Below, piece by piece: positions 8,558 through 17,541 of a stretch of 64,000 nt of DNA (position 1 is the stretch's first letter; every line of letters begins with the position of its first letter). The notes below the pieces were generated by a model. The model was not told the DNA's origin and ran no database searches. It saw nothing but the letters and a program-made list of their open reading frames with translations. The translations under genes and the position numbers were made by a program. Origin of the DNA: JADHLJ01 sp038146985. Its GTDB lineage: Bacteria; Pseudomonadota; Alphaproteobacteria; Thalassobaculales; Thalassobaculaceae. The DNA lies in NCBI GenBank assembly GCA_038146985.1, contig JAYQSQ010000019.1:62001-126000 (forward strand), given 5' to 3'.

Positions 8558-8572
8558 GTTCCTGTCCTGTTC
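8558..8572. promoter_or_regulatory. Alphaproteobacterial SOS (LexA) box upstream of dnaE
   Basis: GTTC CTGTCCT GTTC is an exact match to the direct-repeat GTTC-N7-GTTC recognised by alphaproteobacterial LexA. It sits 56 bases upstream of the dnaE ATG, inside a 148-base intergenic gap, which is a plausible promoter position. The eight fixed bases could occur by chance about once in a window this size, so function is unproven. Confidence 0.5.
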
Positions 8573-8627
8573 CGGCTGACCGCGCGCGCGCTTCATGCCA
8601 TGCTTCGGCGCACCGGGAGACATTGCC

Positions 8628-11600
8628 ATGACCCATGCCGACTTCGTTCACCTGACGGTCCGGACCGCCTACTCGCTTGCTGAGGGGGCGATCAAGATCA
8701 AGGAACTGGTGGGCATGTGCCAGGAAGCGCGGATGCCCGCGGTCGCGGTCTGCGACAGCGGCAACCTGTTCGGGGCTCTCGAATTCGCGGTTACCGCCGC
8801 CAAGGGCGGGGTGCAGCCGATCATCGGGGCGACAGTGAATATCCGCCGAGGCGCCGGCGACGACGGCGGGCGGCTCCGGGTCGTCGCGGGGACCAGCCAT
8901 GTCGCCCAGGCTCCCGATCACCTGGTGCTGATCGCGCAGAATGAAGGCGGATACCGTAACCTCTTGGACCTCGTGAGCCGGGCTTTTCTGGAGGGTGATG
9001 GATCGGAGGAGCCGCAGATCGCCATGGCCGACCTCGAGGGACGGACGGACGGTCTGATCGCCTTGACCGGCGGGACGCGCGGCGCTGTCGGACGGCTGCT
9101 CCTGGAGGACCGCAAAAGCGACGCGGAGGCTCTGCTGAAGGAGCTGCACCGGCTCTTCGGTGACCGGCTGTACATCGAATTGCAACGTCATTTCGTCGAG
9201 GCGGAACGCCGGATCGAGCCGGATCTGGTCGAATTCGCCTACAAGCATGAGATTCCCCTGGTCGCGACGAATGACTGCCATTTCGCCGGCGAGGACATGT
9301 ATGAGGCCCATGACGTGCTTCTGTGCATCGCCGAATCCACCACCATCAGCAATCCGAAACGGCGCCAGGTCACCCCGCACCATCGCTTCAAATCGGCCGA
9401 GGAAATGCGGGACCTGTTCGCGGATCTGCCCGAAGCGGCCGACAACACCCTGGTGATCGCCCAGCGCTGTGGCTACATGCCGATGACCCTGGACCCGATC
9501 CTGCCGGCCTTCGCCACGGGCGAGGGGCGGGACGAGGCCGACGAACTCAGGATCATGGCCGAGAAGGGACTTGAGGGCCGGCTGGAGCAGCACGTCTATA
9601 CCGAGGAAATGGACGAGGCGGCCCGCGCCGAGGTGGCGGCGGCATACCGAGAGCGCCTTGCCATGGAACTCGGCGTGATCACCCAGATGGGCTTTCCGGG
9701 ATATTTCCTGATCGTTGCCGACTTCATCCAATGGGCGAAGGCGCAAGGCATTCCGGTCGGACCAGGGCGCGGCTCCGGCGCCGGCTCGGTCGTGGCCTGG
9801 GCTCTGCTGATTACCGATCTGGATCCCTTGCGCTGGGGCCTGCTGTTCGAACGCTTCCTTAACCCGGAGCGGGTATCGATGCCGGATTTCGACATCGATT
9901 TCTGTCAGGATCGGCGCGGCGAGGTGATCGAATACGTACAACGCAAATACGGCCGCGATCGGGTTGCGCAGATCATCACCTTCGGCAAGCTCCAGGCCCG
10001 CGCGGCTGCGGGACGTCGGCCGGGTGCTGGAAATGCCCTACGGCCAGGTGGACCGGATCTGCAAGCTGGTGCCCAACAATCCGGCGAACCCGGTGACCTT
10101 GGGCGAGGCGATCGAGAGCGAACCGGAACTCCGGCGCCAGCGCGACGAGGATGAGGCCGTCCGGACGCTGATTTCTATCGGGCTCAAGCTGGAAGGCCTG
10201 TACCGCAACGCCTCAACCCATGCGGCCGGCGTGGTGATTGGGGACCGGCCGTTGAAGGAGCTTGTTCCGCTCTACCGTGATCCGCGCTCCGACATGCCGG
10301 CGACCCAGTTCAATATGAAATGGGTCGAGCCGGCGGGTCTCGTGAAATTTGACTTCCTTGGCCTGAAAACCCTGTCGGTGTTGCAGAAGGCGGTTGCGCT
10401 GGTCGCCGATCGGGGCATCACGATCGATCTTCAAGCGGTCCCTCTCGACGACAAGAAGACCTACGAGATGATCAGCCGGGCCGACAGCACCGGCATATTC
10501 CAGCTTGAAAGTTCGGGCATGCGGGACGTGCTACGCCGCATGAAGCCCGACCGTTTCGAGGATATCATTGCGCTTGTCGCGCTCTACCGTCCGGGGCCGA
10601 TGGCGAATATCCCAAGCTATATCGCCCGCAAGCACGGCACCGAGATCGTCGACTACATGCATCCCAAGCTCGAACCGGTGCTGGCGGAAACCTTCGGGAT
10701 CATGATCTATCAGGAGCAGGTCCAGCAGGCGGCCCAGGTGCTGGCCGGCTATACGCTCGGCGGTGCCGACCTGCTGCGCCGCGCCATGGGCAAGAAGATC
10801 AAGGAAGAGATGGACGCCCAGCGTCAGACCTTCGTCGAGGGCAGCGTCGGCCACGGCGTGGACGAAGCCAAGGCATCGTCGATTTTCGATACCATCGCCG
10901 CGTTCGCCGGCTACGGCTTCAACAAGAGCCATGCGGCGGCCTATGCGCTGGTCGCCTACCACACCGCCTATATGAAGGCGAACTACCCGGTCGAGTTCCT
11001 GGCCGCGTCGATGACCTACGACATGGGCAATACCGATAAGCTGAACGTGTTCCGCCAGGAACTTCAGGCCCAGGGAATCGAGTTGCTGCCGCCGGACGTG
11101 AACAGATCGGGGCGGGATTTTCAGGTGGAGAGCCTGGCGGACGGGAGTCTGGCGATCCGCTATGCCCTTGCGGCGATCAAGAATGTCGGCGGTCCCGCGA
11201 TGGTGGCGCTGGTGAAGGAGCGCGATGAGAACGGGCCCTACACCTCGCTCGGCGATTTCGCCACCCGAATCGACAGCCGGTCGGTCAATAAGCGGAGCCT
11301 CGAAAACCTCGTGCGGTCCGGGGCGACGGACTGCCTTGAGAAGAACCGGGCGCGGCTTTTCGACGGGGCCGATGTGGTTCTGCGCCACGCCACGGCGGCG
11401 GCGGAGGAACGGGCCTCGGATCAGGTGAGCCTGTTCGGCGGCGACGATAGCCAGCGGGAGGTCCGGATCAATCTGCCGGCGCGCCATGACTGGTCGGCGA
11501 TGGACCGCCTGCAGAACGAGTTCGATGCCATCGGCTTCTACCTCTCCTCCCACCCGCTGGATGCCTATGGCCCGGCGCTGGAGCGGGTCGGCGTGGTCGA

Positions 11601-12123
11601 ATCCACCGCCGTCGCGGCGACCCTGGCCGCCAAGGGGGGCACCGGGCGCATCAACCTCGCCGGCATCGTCGGGTCCAGCCGCGTGCGCACCAACCAGCGC
11701 GGGAACCGATACGCGTTCGTGCAGATGAGCGACCGGTCCGGCGTGTTCGAGATCACGGTTTTCTCCGAAGTTCTCGCCGAGGCGCGCGAGCTGCTGGATA
11801 GCGGCCAGCCCCTGCTGGTGCGCGCGGACGCCAAGACCGAGGAAGGTTCCGTGCGCCTGATCGCCAGCCGCATCCAGGCTCTGGACGGGGCGATGCAGCA
11901 GGCGGCGAAGGGGCTGAAGGTCTATCTGAAGGACACCGGAACGGTGACCCAGCTGAAATCGGTCCTTGCCCAGCACGGGCGAGGGCGCGGCCAGGTCAAG
12001 ATCGTCGTGCAGACACCGGTCCAGGAGATCGACATACCGCTACCGGACTCCTACCAGATCGACGCCCGTATCCGATCCGCGGTGAAGTCGCTGCCAGGGA
12101 TCGTGGATGTCCGGGATATCTAG
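8628..12123 (+). CDS. dnaE: DNA polymerase III alpha subunit, interrupted by a frameshift near 10005
   Basis: Replicative polymerase of about 1,164 aa if read through the shift, the normal family length. The N-terminal PHP domain starts MTHADFVHLTVRTAYSL; the palm Asp pair is in MPDFDIDFC; the third catalytic Asp is in VKFDFLGL; the HhH, OB-fold and tau-binding regions follow. The first frame (8628 onward) is correct to ITFGKLQARA and then becomes nonsense, ending at 10154. The true sequence resumes as LRDVGRVLEMPYGQVDRI one base over (codon at 10006). One extra G at 10005, or loss of two bases in a GCG-rich run, explains it. Neither half has all three catalytic Asp residues. ATG 8628 has GGGAGA upstream. 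The partial frames are 8628-10154 and about 9964-12123. Confidence 0.85.
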
Positions 12124-12135
12124 GAGCATAGAGCC

Positions 12136-12531
12136 ATGAAAGACATCACCGGCACTTGGCGGCTGGTCAGCGGGACCAGCACCTCCAGCGACGGGGCTCC
12201 GATGCCGCCTCCCTATGGTGGCGAGAAGGCGATGGGACGGGTGACGCTGAATGCCGATGGCCGGATGGCCGCCGTCCTGTGCGATGGACGCCCCAAGATG
12301 CCTGACGGCGAGACGCGTGAATACACCTCGTACTGTGGCAACTACACCTTCGACGGCAAGCGGTTGATCACCCGTGTCGATGCCTGCTCGGACCCGGCAC
12401 GCATGGGCACCGATCAGGTTCGCGAGGTCAGCTTCGAGGGCGAACTCATGGTCCTGCGGCCGCCGGTGCGGGAAATCAACGGCGTCGCGCAGCAGCGCGT
12501 GCTGAAATGGGCGAAGATCTCGGAGGTCTGA
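12136..12531 (+). CDS. Lipocalin-like domain protein
   Basis: A 131-aa soluble protein beginning MKDITGTWRLVSG, with GRVTLNADGRMAAVL in the first third. This matches the lipocalin-like family (Lipocalin_5), a small beta-barrel of unknown ligand. No signal peptide is visible. It starts 12 bases after the dnaE stop and may ride on the same transcript; no functional link is evident. Confidence 0.7.
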   Translation: MKDITGTWRLVSGTSTSSDGAPMPPPYGGEKAMGRVTLNADGRMAAVLCDGRPKMPDGETREYTSYCGNYTFDGKRLITRVDACSDPARMGTDQVREVSFEGELMVLRPPVREINGVAQQRVLKWAKISEV

Positions 12532-12564
12532 CGGCCCGGTGCAAACGCTGCTCTGCGTCGTCCG

Positions 12565-13335
12565 TTACTCGATGGATGGGGTGGTCTCACCGGAAAGCGC
12601 CGCAAGTTTCCGCCGAAGCGCCTCGATTTCCTCGGCCTGCGAGAGGTGCTTGCGGTGCAGATCTTGAGCGTGCTTGAGAAGCATCATGTATTGCCGGGGA
12701 TGCACCACTGAAAGCCGCGCCCGATCCAGCACCGCGTCCGCTTCCGCCAGATGCGGATGCTGGGCGAGCGTGTCCTCGGACGCGAACATCAAAATATTCT
12801 GCTGATACCACCAGCTTATGGATCGATCCCACCAGATCTTGGAGCGGATCGGATCAAGGGTGCGATAGCCGCGCCTTTCGAACCGGTCGGCCCATGTGTC
12901 CTGCCATTCCTCGTTGATGTGGCCTTCGCCGAGCTGGCCGGGGATTGCGGCTGAAAACAGGATGACCGGCGCCAAGGCGACGAGCTCGTCGACCATGCTC
13001 TCCGCCCGTTCGGGAGGAAGATGTTCCACCACCTCAAGGGTCATGGCGATATCGAAGCGCTGCTTGACGGGGAGTGGGCGGCTGAGATCGCTGGCGATGA
13101 AATCCTCTTCCGGGATTTCCAGCAGGGCGCGGTCGACATGCTCGCCATCAACGCCTATTGCCCGGGTTGCTCCATTCTCGCGCCAAACCGACAGCCAGAC
13201 CCCCTGGCCGCAGCCGATATCAATGACCGTTGAGACCGGCCCGATGAGCTCGTTGACCATCGGGATGATGGTGCGCGCGGCGTGTCGCGATGTTTCGCGG
13301 ATGTCGTCGTAGAATTGCTTGTCATAGACTGGCAT
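12565..13335 (-). CDS. Class I SAM-dependent methyltransferase
   Basis: A 256-aa protein with the SAM-binding motif I VIDIGCGQGVWLSVW (about 37-51), an acidic motif II region (IGVDGEHVD), and DIAMTLEVVEHLPPE as motif IV. The C-terminal ~60 residues form a helical, charged tail ending in a probable coiled coil (residues ~220-250). The substrate is unknown; similar proteins occur in glycan or lipid modification loci, but nothing nearby supports that here. It faces the lipocalin-like gene. Confidence 0.75.
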   Translation of the reverse strand: MPVYDKQFYDDIRETSRHAARTIIPMVNELIGPVSTVIDIGCGQGVWLSVWRENGATRAIGVDGEHVDRALLEIPEEDFIASDLSRPLPVKQRFDIAMTLEVVEHLPPERAESMVDELVALAPVILFSAAIPGQLGEGHINEEWQDTWADRFERRGYRTLDPIRSKIWWDRSISWWYQQNILMFASEDTLAQHPHLAEADAVLDRARLSVVHPRQYMMLLKHAQDLHRKHLSQAEEIEALRRKLAALSGETTPSIE

Positions 13336-13413
13336 GCGGGCGGGATACCGGTCGCGGGTCGCGATTGCAAGGCATTGACGCGATTGAAACCTCTGAAGCG
13401 ACCGTCTCGGCGA

Positions 13414-13884
13414 TCAACCCAAGGTGCGTTCCATCCGGAAATTCGTCAGCTCGACATCGCCGCGCGTTTGCCGCTGCTCGCGCACCACATGCCAGCCCTG
13501 CCTCTCGAAGAACCGCCGCGCCAGGTGGCTGGCATCAGTGGTCAGCCGTTTGATGCCGGAGTGTTCGGCCTGCGCGAGAAGACTGTCGTAGAGGGCTTTG
13601 GCGACGCCGGTGCCCACGCGGTCGGCGCGAACAAAGGCCATGTCGAGATATCCATCGGCGCGCAGGGACATGAAGCCGGCGAGCCCGGTGCCGTCTTCGG
13701 CAATCATCGTGGTCGCGCCGGCGAGCCGAGGATGCCAGCTCGCCGTGTCCGGCACCTCGGGAGACCAGGCCTTGCGCTGCGCGGCGCTGTAGCCGGGACC
13801 CGCGGCCGTGCGCACCGTGTCGTGAAACAAGGCTGCCGTCGCCTCGGCATCTGAGGCTTCATAGGGCCGGACCGACAACTCCAT
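13414..13884 (-). CDS. GNAT-family N-acetyltransferase
   Basis: A 156-aa protein starting MELSVRPYEASDAEA, with the acetyl-CoA-binding segment around DMAFVRADRVGTGVAKALYD and the C-terminal ARRFFERQGWHVV typical of GNAT enzymes. The start chosen (13884) has GGAG six bases upstream; an in-frame extension to 13962 lacks a comparable site. Substrate unknown. It lies 78 bases upstream (transcriptionally) of the methyltransferase on the same strand. Confidence 0.8.
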   Translation of the reverse strand: MELSVRPYEASDAEATAALFHDTVRTAAGPGYSAAQRKAWSPEVPDTASWHPRLAGATTMIAEDGTGLAGFMSLRADGYLDMAFVRADRVGTGVAKALYDSLLAQAEHSGIKRLTTDASHLARRFFERQGWHVVREQRQTRGDVELTNFRMERTLG

Positions 13885-14006
13885 CTCGATCTCCGCTTCG
13901 CCGGACGGTGAGCCTCGCCGGGCAGGAATGGGTTGCTTCGAAGGGGCGTGTCGCGTCACCATCCTAGCATGACCGGGTCAAGAGCTTCATAACCGGTGCC
14001 AAGTTC

Positions 14007-14327
14007 ATGCGTAGACCGTCGCCCCCGATTCGTGACTTCAACGCTCCGACGATCCCCGCGTGGCCTCGGTTGCTGCTTCTTTTCGCCGGTCTTGTTCTGG
14101 TCGCCTTCATCGGATGGACGGTCTACACCCACAGTGAAGTCGGCCAGTGTCACGGGCAGGAGCGAGAGGTCGCGGAGTTTCGCTTCGGCGTAAACCTGAA
14201 GCAGATGATGAACCTACCGGTGCTGGAGGAAGATCGGGAACGGTTCGACGATCTCTGCCGCATGTTCCAGGCCCATTGTTATCGATTGCTCGACGCCGAC
14301 ACCCGTGCCCTTTGCCGGCCGATCTGA
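14007..14327 (+). CDS. Small single-pass membrane protein of unknown function
   Basis: A 106-aa protein with a Pro/Arg-rich N-terminus, one clear hydrophobic segment (about 20-40, LLLLFAGLVLVAFIGW), then a polar domain with four Cys residues (in QCHG, LCRM, HCYR and LCRP) that could form disulfides. It is probably inner-membrane anchored with the C-terminus in the periplasm. I do not recognise the family. It ends 30 bases before the M81 peptidase gene and may share its transcript. Confidence 0.55.
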   Translation: MRRPSPPIRDFNAPTIPAWPRLLLLFAGLVLVAFIGWTVYTHSEVGQCHGQEREVAEFRFGVNLKQMMNLPVLEEDRERFDDLCRMFQAHCYRLLDADTRALCRPI

Positions 14328-14357
14328 TCGGTTGTCCCTCGTTTTCGGAGAGTTTCC

Positions 14358-15902
14358 TTGGCTACATCCAAGCGTATCGCGATCTGCGGTTTCAATCTCG
14401 AAAGCAACCGTTTCGCGCCGACCTGCGCGCGGGCGGATTTCGAGGAGAACATGTATTTCCGAGGCGAGGAGATCACCCGCCAGGCGCGGCTTGAGGCCCC
14501 GTCCATTCATCTCGGGGTCAAGGGGTTCTACCGCGTCATGGACGACGCCTTCGGCGGACCCGAGGGCTGGGTTCCGGTCCCGGCGGTGCTGGTGGGCTCC
14601 ACGCCCGCGGGACCGGTGGAGGAGGGCTTCTTCAGGGAATTCCTCGCCGAACTCAAGGCCAGCCTGGAGGCCGCTGGTCCGGTCGACGGTGTCTATCTAT
14701 GCCAGCACGGCGCGGCGGTGGCGACGCACACCCACGACCCGGACGGCGACATGTTCACTCTGGTCCGCCGGATCGTCGGTCCCGGCGTGCCGGTCATCGC
14801 GACCTTGGACCTGCACGCGAATGTCTCGCAGGAGATGATGGACGCGACCGACATGATGATCGGATACCGGACCAATCCGCACGTGGACCTGGCCGAGCGC
14901 GGCGAGGAGGCGGCCCGCGCGATGCTGGAGATTTTCGCCGGCGTGCGTGTGGTCAAACATCGGGTTCGTCTGCCTCTGGTGGCGCCGTCGGTGACCCAGC
15001 TTACCGCCGAAGGCCACCCTTATGGTGATCTGATCCGGCTCGGCCAGACTTATGTCGATCCGCCGGACGCGGGCGGCGTGATGAACGTGACCATTCTGTC
15101 CGGTTTCGCCTTCGGCGATACGCCGAAGAACGGCATGACGGTGATCACTCACACAAGAGGGGATGTGGCGCTGGCAAGGCGTGTCACCTTGGAACTCGCC
15201 GAGGCCGGCTGGGCCGACCGGGAGCGCTATCGCCCGGCGATGATCGGTCTTGCGGATGCCGTTGCGAGAGCCAAGGCAGCCGGTGAGGATGCGGGTGCCG
15301 AACCCTTGCTCTTCGCGGATCCCGCCGACAATCCCGGTGGCGGCGGGCGGGGCAACACCACCTTTATTCTGAAAGCGATGCTGGAGGCCGGCGTGCGTGG
15401 CTGCGTGCTGGCGGTCTTCTTCGATCGCGCGGCGGTCGCGGCGGCGCGCGCCGCCGGCGTCGGAGCGGAGATTTCGCTTACCCTCAACGCGGAGGAGGAA
15501 GATTCCTTTTCCGAGCCTCTCGCCGTCGAGGCCCGCGTCGTATCGCTGCATGACGGAAAGTTCGTCGGGGCATACGGGATGGTCGCTGGTACAACGGCAG
15601 ATACCGGGCCGACGGCGGTCCTGGATCTGGGCGGCGTTACCGTCATCTGTATCTCAAAGCGCCAGCAGTGCCGGTCCACGGATTATCTTTCGGCGTTCGG
15701 TATCGATCCCGAGGCCTGCCGGTCGATCGTCGTCAAGTCGCGCGGGCATTTTCGAGCCGGCTTCCAGCACCTGTTCCCGCCCGAACGCATTCTTGAGGTC
15801 GATGTGCCGGGGCTTACCTCGCCCAATCTGGCCAATTTCAACTGGCGTTTCCTGCCGAGGCCGGTTTTCCCGCTGGACCCGGAAGCCTCCTGGGAGCCCT
15901 GA
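14358..15902 (+). CDS. M81-family metallopeptidase (MlrC-like)
   Basis: A 514-aa protein with the MlrC/DUF1485 layout: N-terminal FNLESNRFAP, the LDLHANVS metal-binding segment, and NPGGGGRGNTTFIL in the C-terminal part. The start is TTG at 14358 with CGGAGAG upstream; no ATG fits. By family it is a Zn-dependent hydrolase; MlrC acts on linear microcystin products, but most bacterial homologues have unknown amide or peptide substrates. The nitrile hydratase-like genes just downstream make an amide/nitrile-related role conceivable but unproven. Confidence 0.82.
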   Translation: MATSKRIAICGFNLESNRFAPTCARADFEENMYFRGEEITRQARLEAPSIHLGVKGFYRVMDDAFGGPEGWVPVPAVLVGSTPAGPVEEGFFREFLAELKASLEAAGPVDGVYLCQHGAAVATHTHDPDGDMFTLVRRIVGPGVPVIATLDLHANVSQEMMDATDMMIGYRTNPHVDLAERGEEAARAMLEIFAGVRVVKHRVRLPLVAPSVTQLTAEGHPYGDLIRLGQTYVDPPDAGGVMNVTILSGFAFGDTPKNGMTVITHTRGDVALARRVTLELAEAGWADRERYRPAMIGLADAVARAKAAGEDAGAEPLLFADPADNPGGGGRGNTTFILKAMLEAGVRGCVLAVFFDRAAVAAARAAGVGAEISLTLNAEEEDSFSEPLAVEARVVSLHDGKFVGAYGMVAGTTADTGPTAVLDLGGVTVICISKRQQCRSTDYLSAFGIDPEACRSIVVKSRGHFRAGFQHLFPPERILEVDVPGLTSPNLANFNWRFLPRPVFPLDPEASWEP

Positions 15903-16004
15903 TCTGTGATCGGTGCATGACGGACGTCGAGCCGGTCCCGGCGGATTGCCGAAGCATGCCAGCGGCACGGTGACAAGACGTGCGCCCGGTGGCATCATCG
16001 GGCC

Positions 16005-16343
16005 ATGGACAGAAACTTCACGGCACGTGGCCATCACGATATGGGCGGTCTCCCGGCGGGCGAGATCAACCGGGACGAGCACGATTTCGCGCTCTGGGAA
16101 AAGCGCGTCGATGCGATGATGATGCTGTTGACCAACAAGTTGCAGATCATGACCGTCGACCAGTTGCGCAAGGGCATCGAGGCTCTGCCGCCGGATGCCT
16201 ATGAGCGGATGACCTACTACGAGCGCTGGATCGCTTCGCTTACCAATACGCTGCTCAATGAGGGCGTCATATCGGCCGATGAACTGGCGTCGCGGATGGC
16301 GGAAATCGAGGCGCGGGCGCCCGGCGGCCCGGAGGCGGGCTGA
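16005..16343 (+). CDS. Nitrile hydratase/thiocyanate hydrolase, beta-chain N-terminal half (separate subunit)
   Basis: A 112-aa protein equivalent to the first half of a nitrile hydratase beta subunit: HDMGGLPAGEINRDEHDFALWEK, then RKGIEALPPDAYERMTYYERW, ending in a helix and stop. In ordinary nitrile hydratases this continues into an SH3-like barrel; here that barrel is a separate gene starting one base before this stop codon ends (ATG at 16343). The split-beta layout is that of thiocyanate hydrolase and of a few three-subunit nitrile hydratases. It would assemble with the next two products. Confidence 0.82.
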   Translation: MDRNFTARGHHDMGGLPAGEINRDEHDFALWEKRVDAMMMLLTNKLQIMTVDQLRKGIEALPPDAYERMTYYERWIASLTNTLLNEGVISADELASRMAEIEARAPGGPEAG

Positions 16344-16651
16344 TGGCGCGGTACGCGGTGGGCGAAAAGGTTCGAGTTCGCGCGGCATTTCCGCCGACGC
16401 CGCCCACCCATGTGCGCACGCCGCACTATATCCGCGGCCACGCGGGCACGATCGAGCGGATCTGCGGCGCCTTCGGAAATCCGGAGGAACTGGCATTCGG
16501 CCGGCGCTATGGGCCGAAATCGACCCTCTACCGGGTCCGGTTCCGCCAGGCCGATATCTGGCCGGACTATGAAGGTCCGGCGGAAGACCATATCGAAATC
16601 GAGATCTACGAATTCTGGCTTGAGCCGGCAGAACGGGAGAATGCGGCATGA
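16343..16651 (+). CDS. Nitrile hydratase/thiocyanate hydrolase, beta-chain C-terminal SH3-like half
   Basis: A 102-aa protein matching the beta-subunit C-terminal barrel: YAVGEKVRVR, HVRTPHYIRGHAGTIER, LYRVRFRQADIWPDY and YEFWLEPAE. The Arg-rich RTPHYIRG segment corresponds to the part of the beta chain that carries an Arg contacting the modified cysteines of the metal site. It overlaps the gene before it by 1 base and the gene after it by 4, so the three are translated together in a strict stoichiometric operon. Confidence 0.82.
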   Translation: MARYAVGEKVRVRAAFPPTPPTHVRTPHYIRGHAGTIERICGAFGNPEELAFGRRYGPKSTLYRVRFRQADIWPDYEGPAEDHIEIEIYEFWLEPAERENAA

Positions 16652-17364
16652 GCGGACCGGGCGACACCCACGACCACGGCCACCATCACGATCATCATCA
16701 CCACGACCACGATCATCTGCATCCCTATGATCCGGCGCATAATCATCCGCACCGCGAGGATCAGGACGACACCATGACCTACTACAAGGTCATGGAAGCG
16801 GCGGTCCGCGAACTGCTGATCGAGAAAGGGCTGGTCACGGCCGAGCAGGTGCACCGCGAGATCGAGCGCATGGATGCGCGGACACCGGCCAACGGGGCTC
16901 GAATCGTGGCCCGCGCCTGGACCGATCCGGCCTTCAAGAAGCGTCTGATCGAGACTCCGAAACAGGCGATCGCCGAGATCGGCCATGACATCGGTCCGCT
17001 GCATCTCATCGTGCTGGAGAACACGCCCGACGTGCACAACGTCGTCGTCTGTACGCTGTGCTCCTGCTATCCGCGCTGGATCCTCGGTATCCCGCCGGAT
17101 TGGTACAAGAGCCGCGCCTACCGGTCGCGCGTGGTTCGGGAGCCGAGGACGGTGCTGCGGGAATTCGGTACCGAGATCGCCGAGGAGCGCGAGGTCAGGG
17201 TGCACGACTCGACCGCCGACATGCGGTATTTCGTCCTGCCCATGCGTCCGAAAGGGACCGAGGGGATGAACGAGGATGAACTGGCGGCCCTGGTCGGCCG
17301 CGACTCAATGATCGGCGTGGTCGAGGTAGACGCCGACGGCGTGACGCGCGCTGCGGCTGAATAG
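16648..17364 (+). CDS. Cobalt-type nitrile hydratase alpha/thiocyanate hydrolase gamma subunit with His-rich N-terminus
   Basis: A 238-aa catalytic subunit. The metal-binding claw is C135-T-L-C138-S-C140; Thr after the first Cys is typical of cobalt enzymes, whereas iron enzymes have Ser. Flanking sequence ILGIPPDWYKSRAYRSRVV is standard. Residues 8-35 hold 15 His residues in an H/D-rich tail not found in classic alpha subunits, likely a metal-binding reservoir. A Tyr (Y141) follows the claw where many nitrile hydratases have Thr. The enzyme would hydrate nitriles to amides or hydrolyse thiocyanate; sequence reading alone cannot choose. The usual activator gene is not seen nearby. Confidence 0.85.
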   Translation: MSGPGDTHDHGHHHDHHHHDHDHLHPYDPAHNHPHREDQDDTMTYYKVMEAAVRELLIEKGLVTAEQVHREIERMDARTPANGARIVARAWTDPAFKKRLIETPKQAIAEIGHDIGPLHLIVLENTPDVHNVVVCTLCSCYPRWILGIPPDWYKSRAYRSRVVREPRTVLREFGTEIAEEREVRVHDSTADMRYFVLPMRPKGTEGMNEDELAALVGRDSMIGVVEVDADGVTRAAAE

Positions 17365-17391
17365 CCGCACCCTTGTCGACGGATTTGAGGC

Positions 17392-17420
17392 TTGCATTTT
17401 GACGGGGGCGCCGGTATCTA
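17392..17420 (+). promoter_or_regulatory. Candidate sigma-70-type promoter of rpsB
   Basis: TTGCAT (17392-17397) and TATCTA (17415-17420) are separated by exactly 17 bases, about 120 bases before the rpsB start. The -10 lies within GGGCGC-9-GCGCCC, a short inverted repeat. The ~115-base leader could host ribosomal-protein feedback, but I do not recognise a known leader structure. Confidence 0.5.
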
Positions 17421-17541
17421 GCGCCCCGTAAATCACGCACACGAGCATGCGCCGACGGCCAGAGCCCTGGCCGACCGCGCTCCGGTGCTCTCCATCCCCT
17501 TGGAGGGCGGCGCTCGTGGAGGCTAACCGGAGAAGGTGAGA

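Noticed and set aside
8100..9941. 613-codon minus-strand open frame opposite lolD/dnaE
   Set aside because: Antisense shadow; no domain features and it overlaps two confirmed genes.
9964..10154. Intein or programmed frameshift in dnaE
   Set aside because: No intein motifs lie at the junction, and no slippery site with downstream stimulator is evident; an indel is simpler.
17421..17541. Riboswitch or known ribosomal leader before rpsB
   Set aside because: Only generic GC-rich pairing seen; no recognisable consensus.
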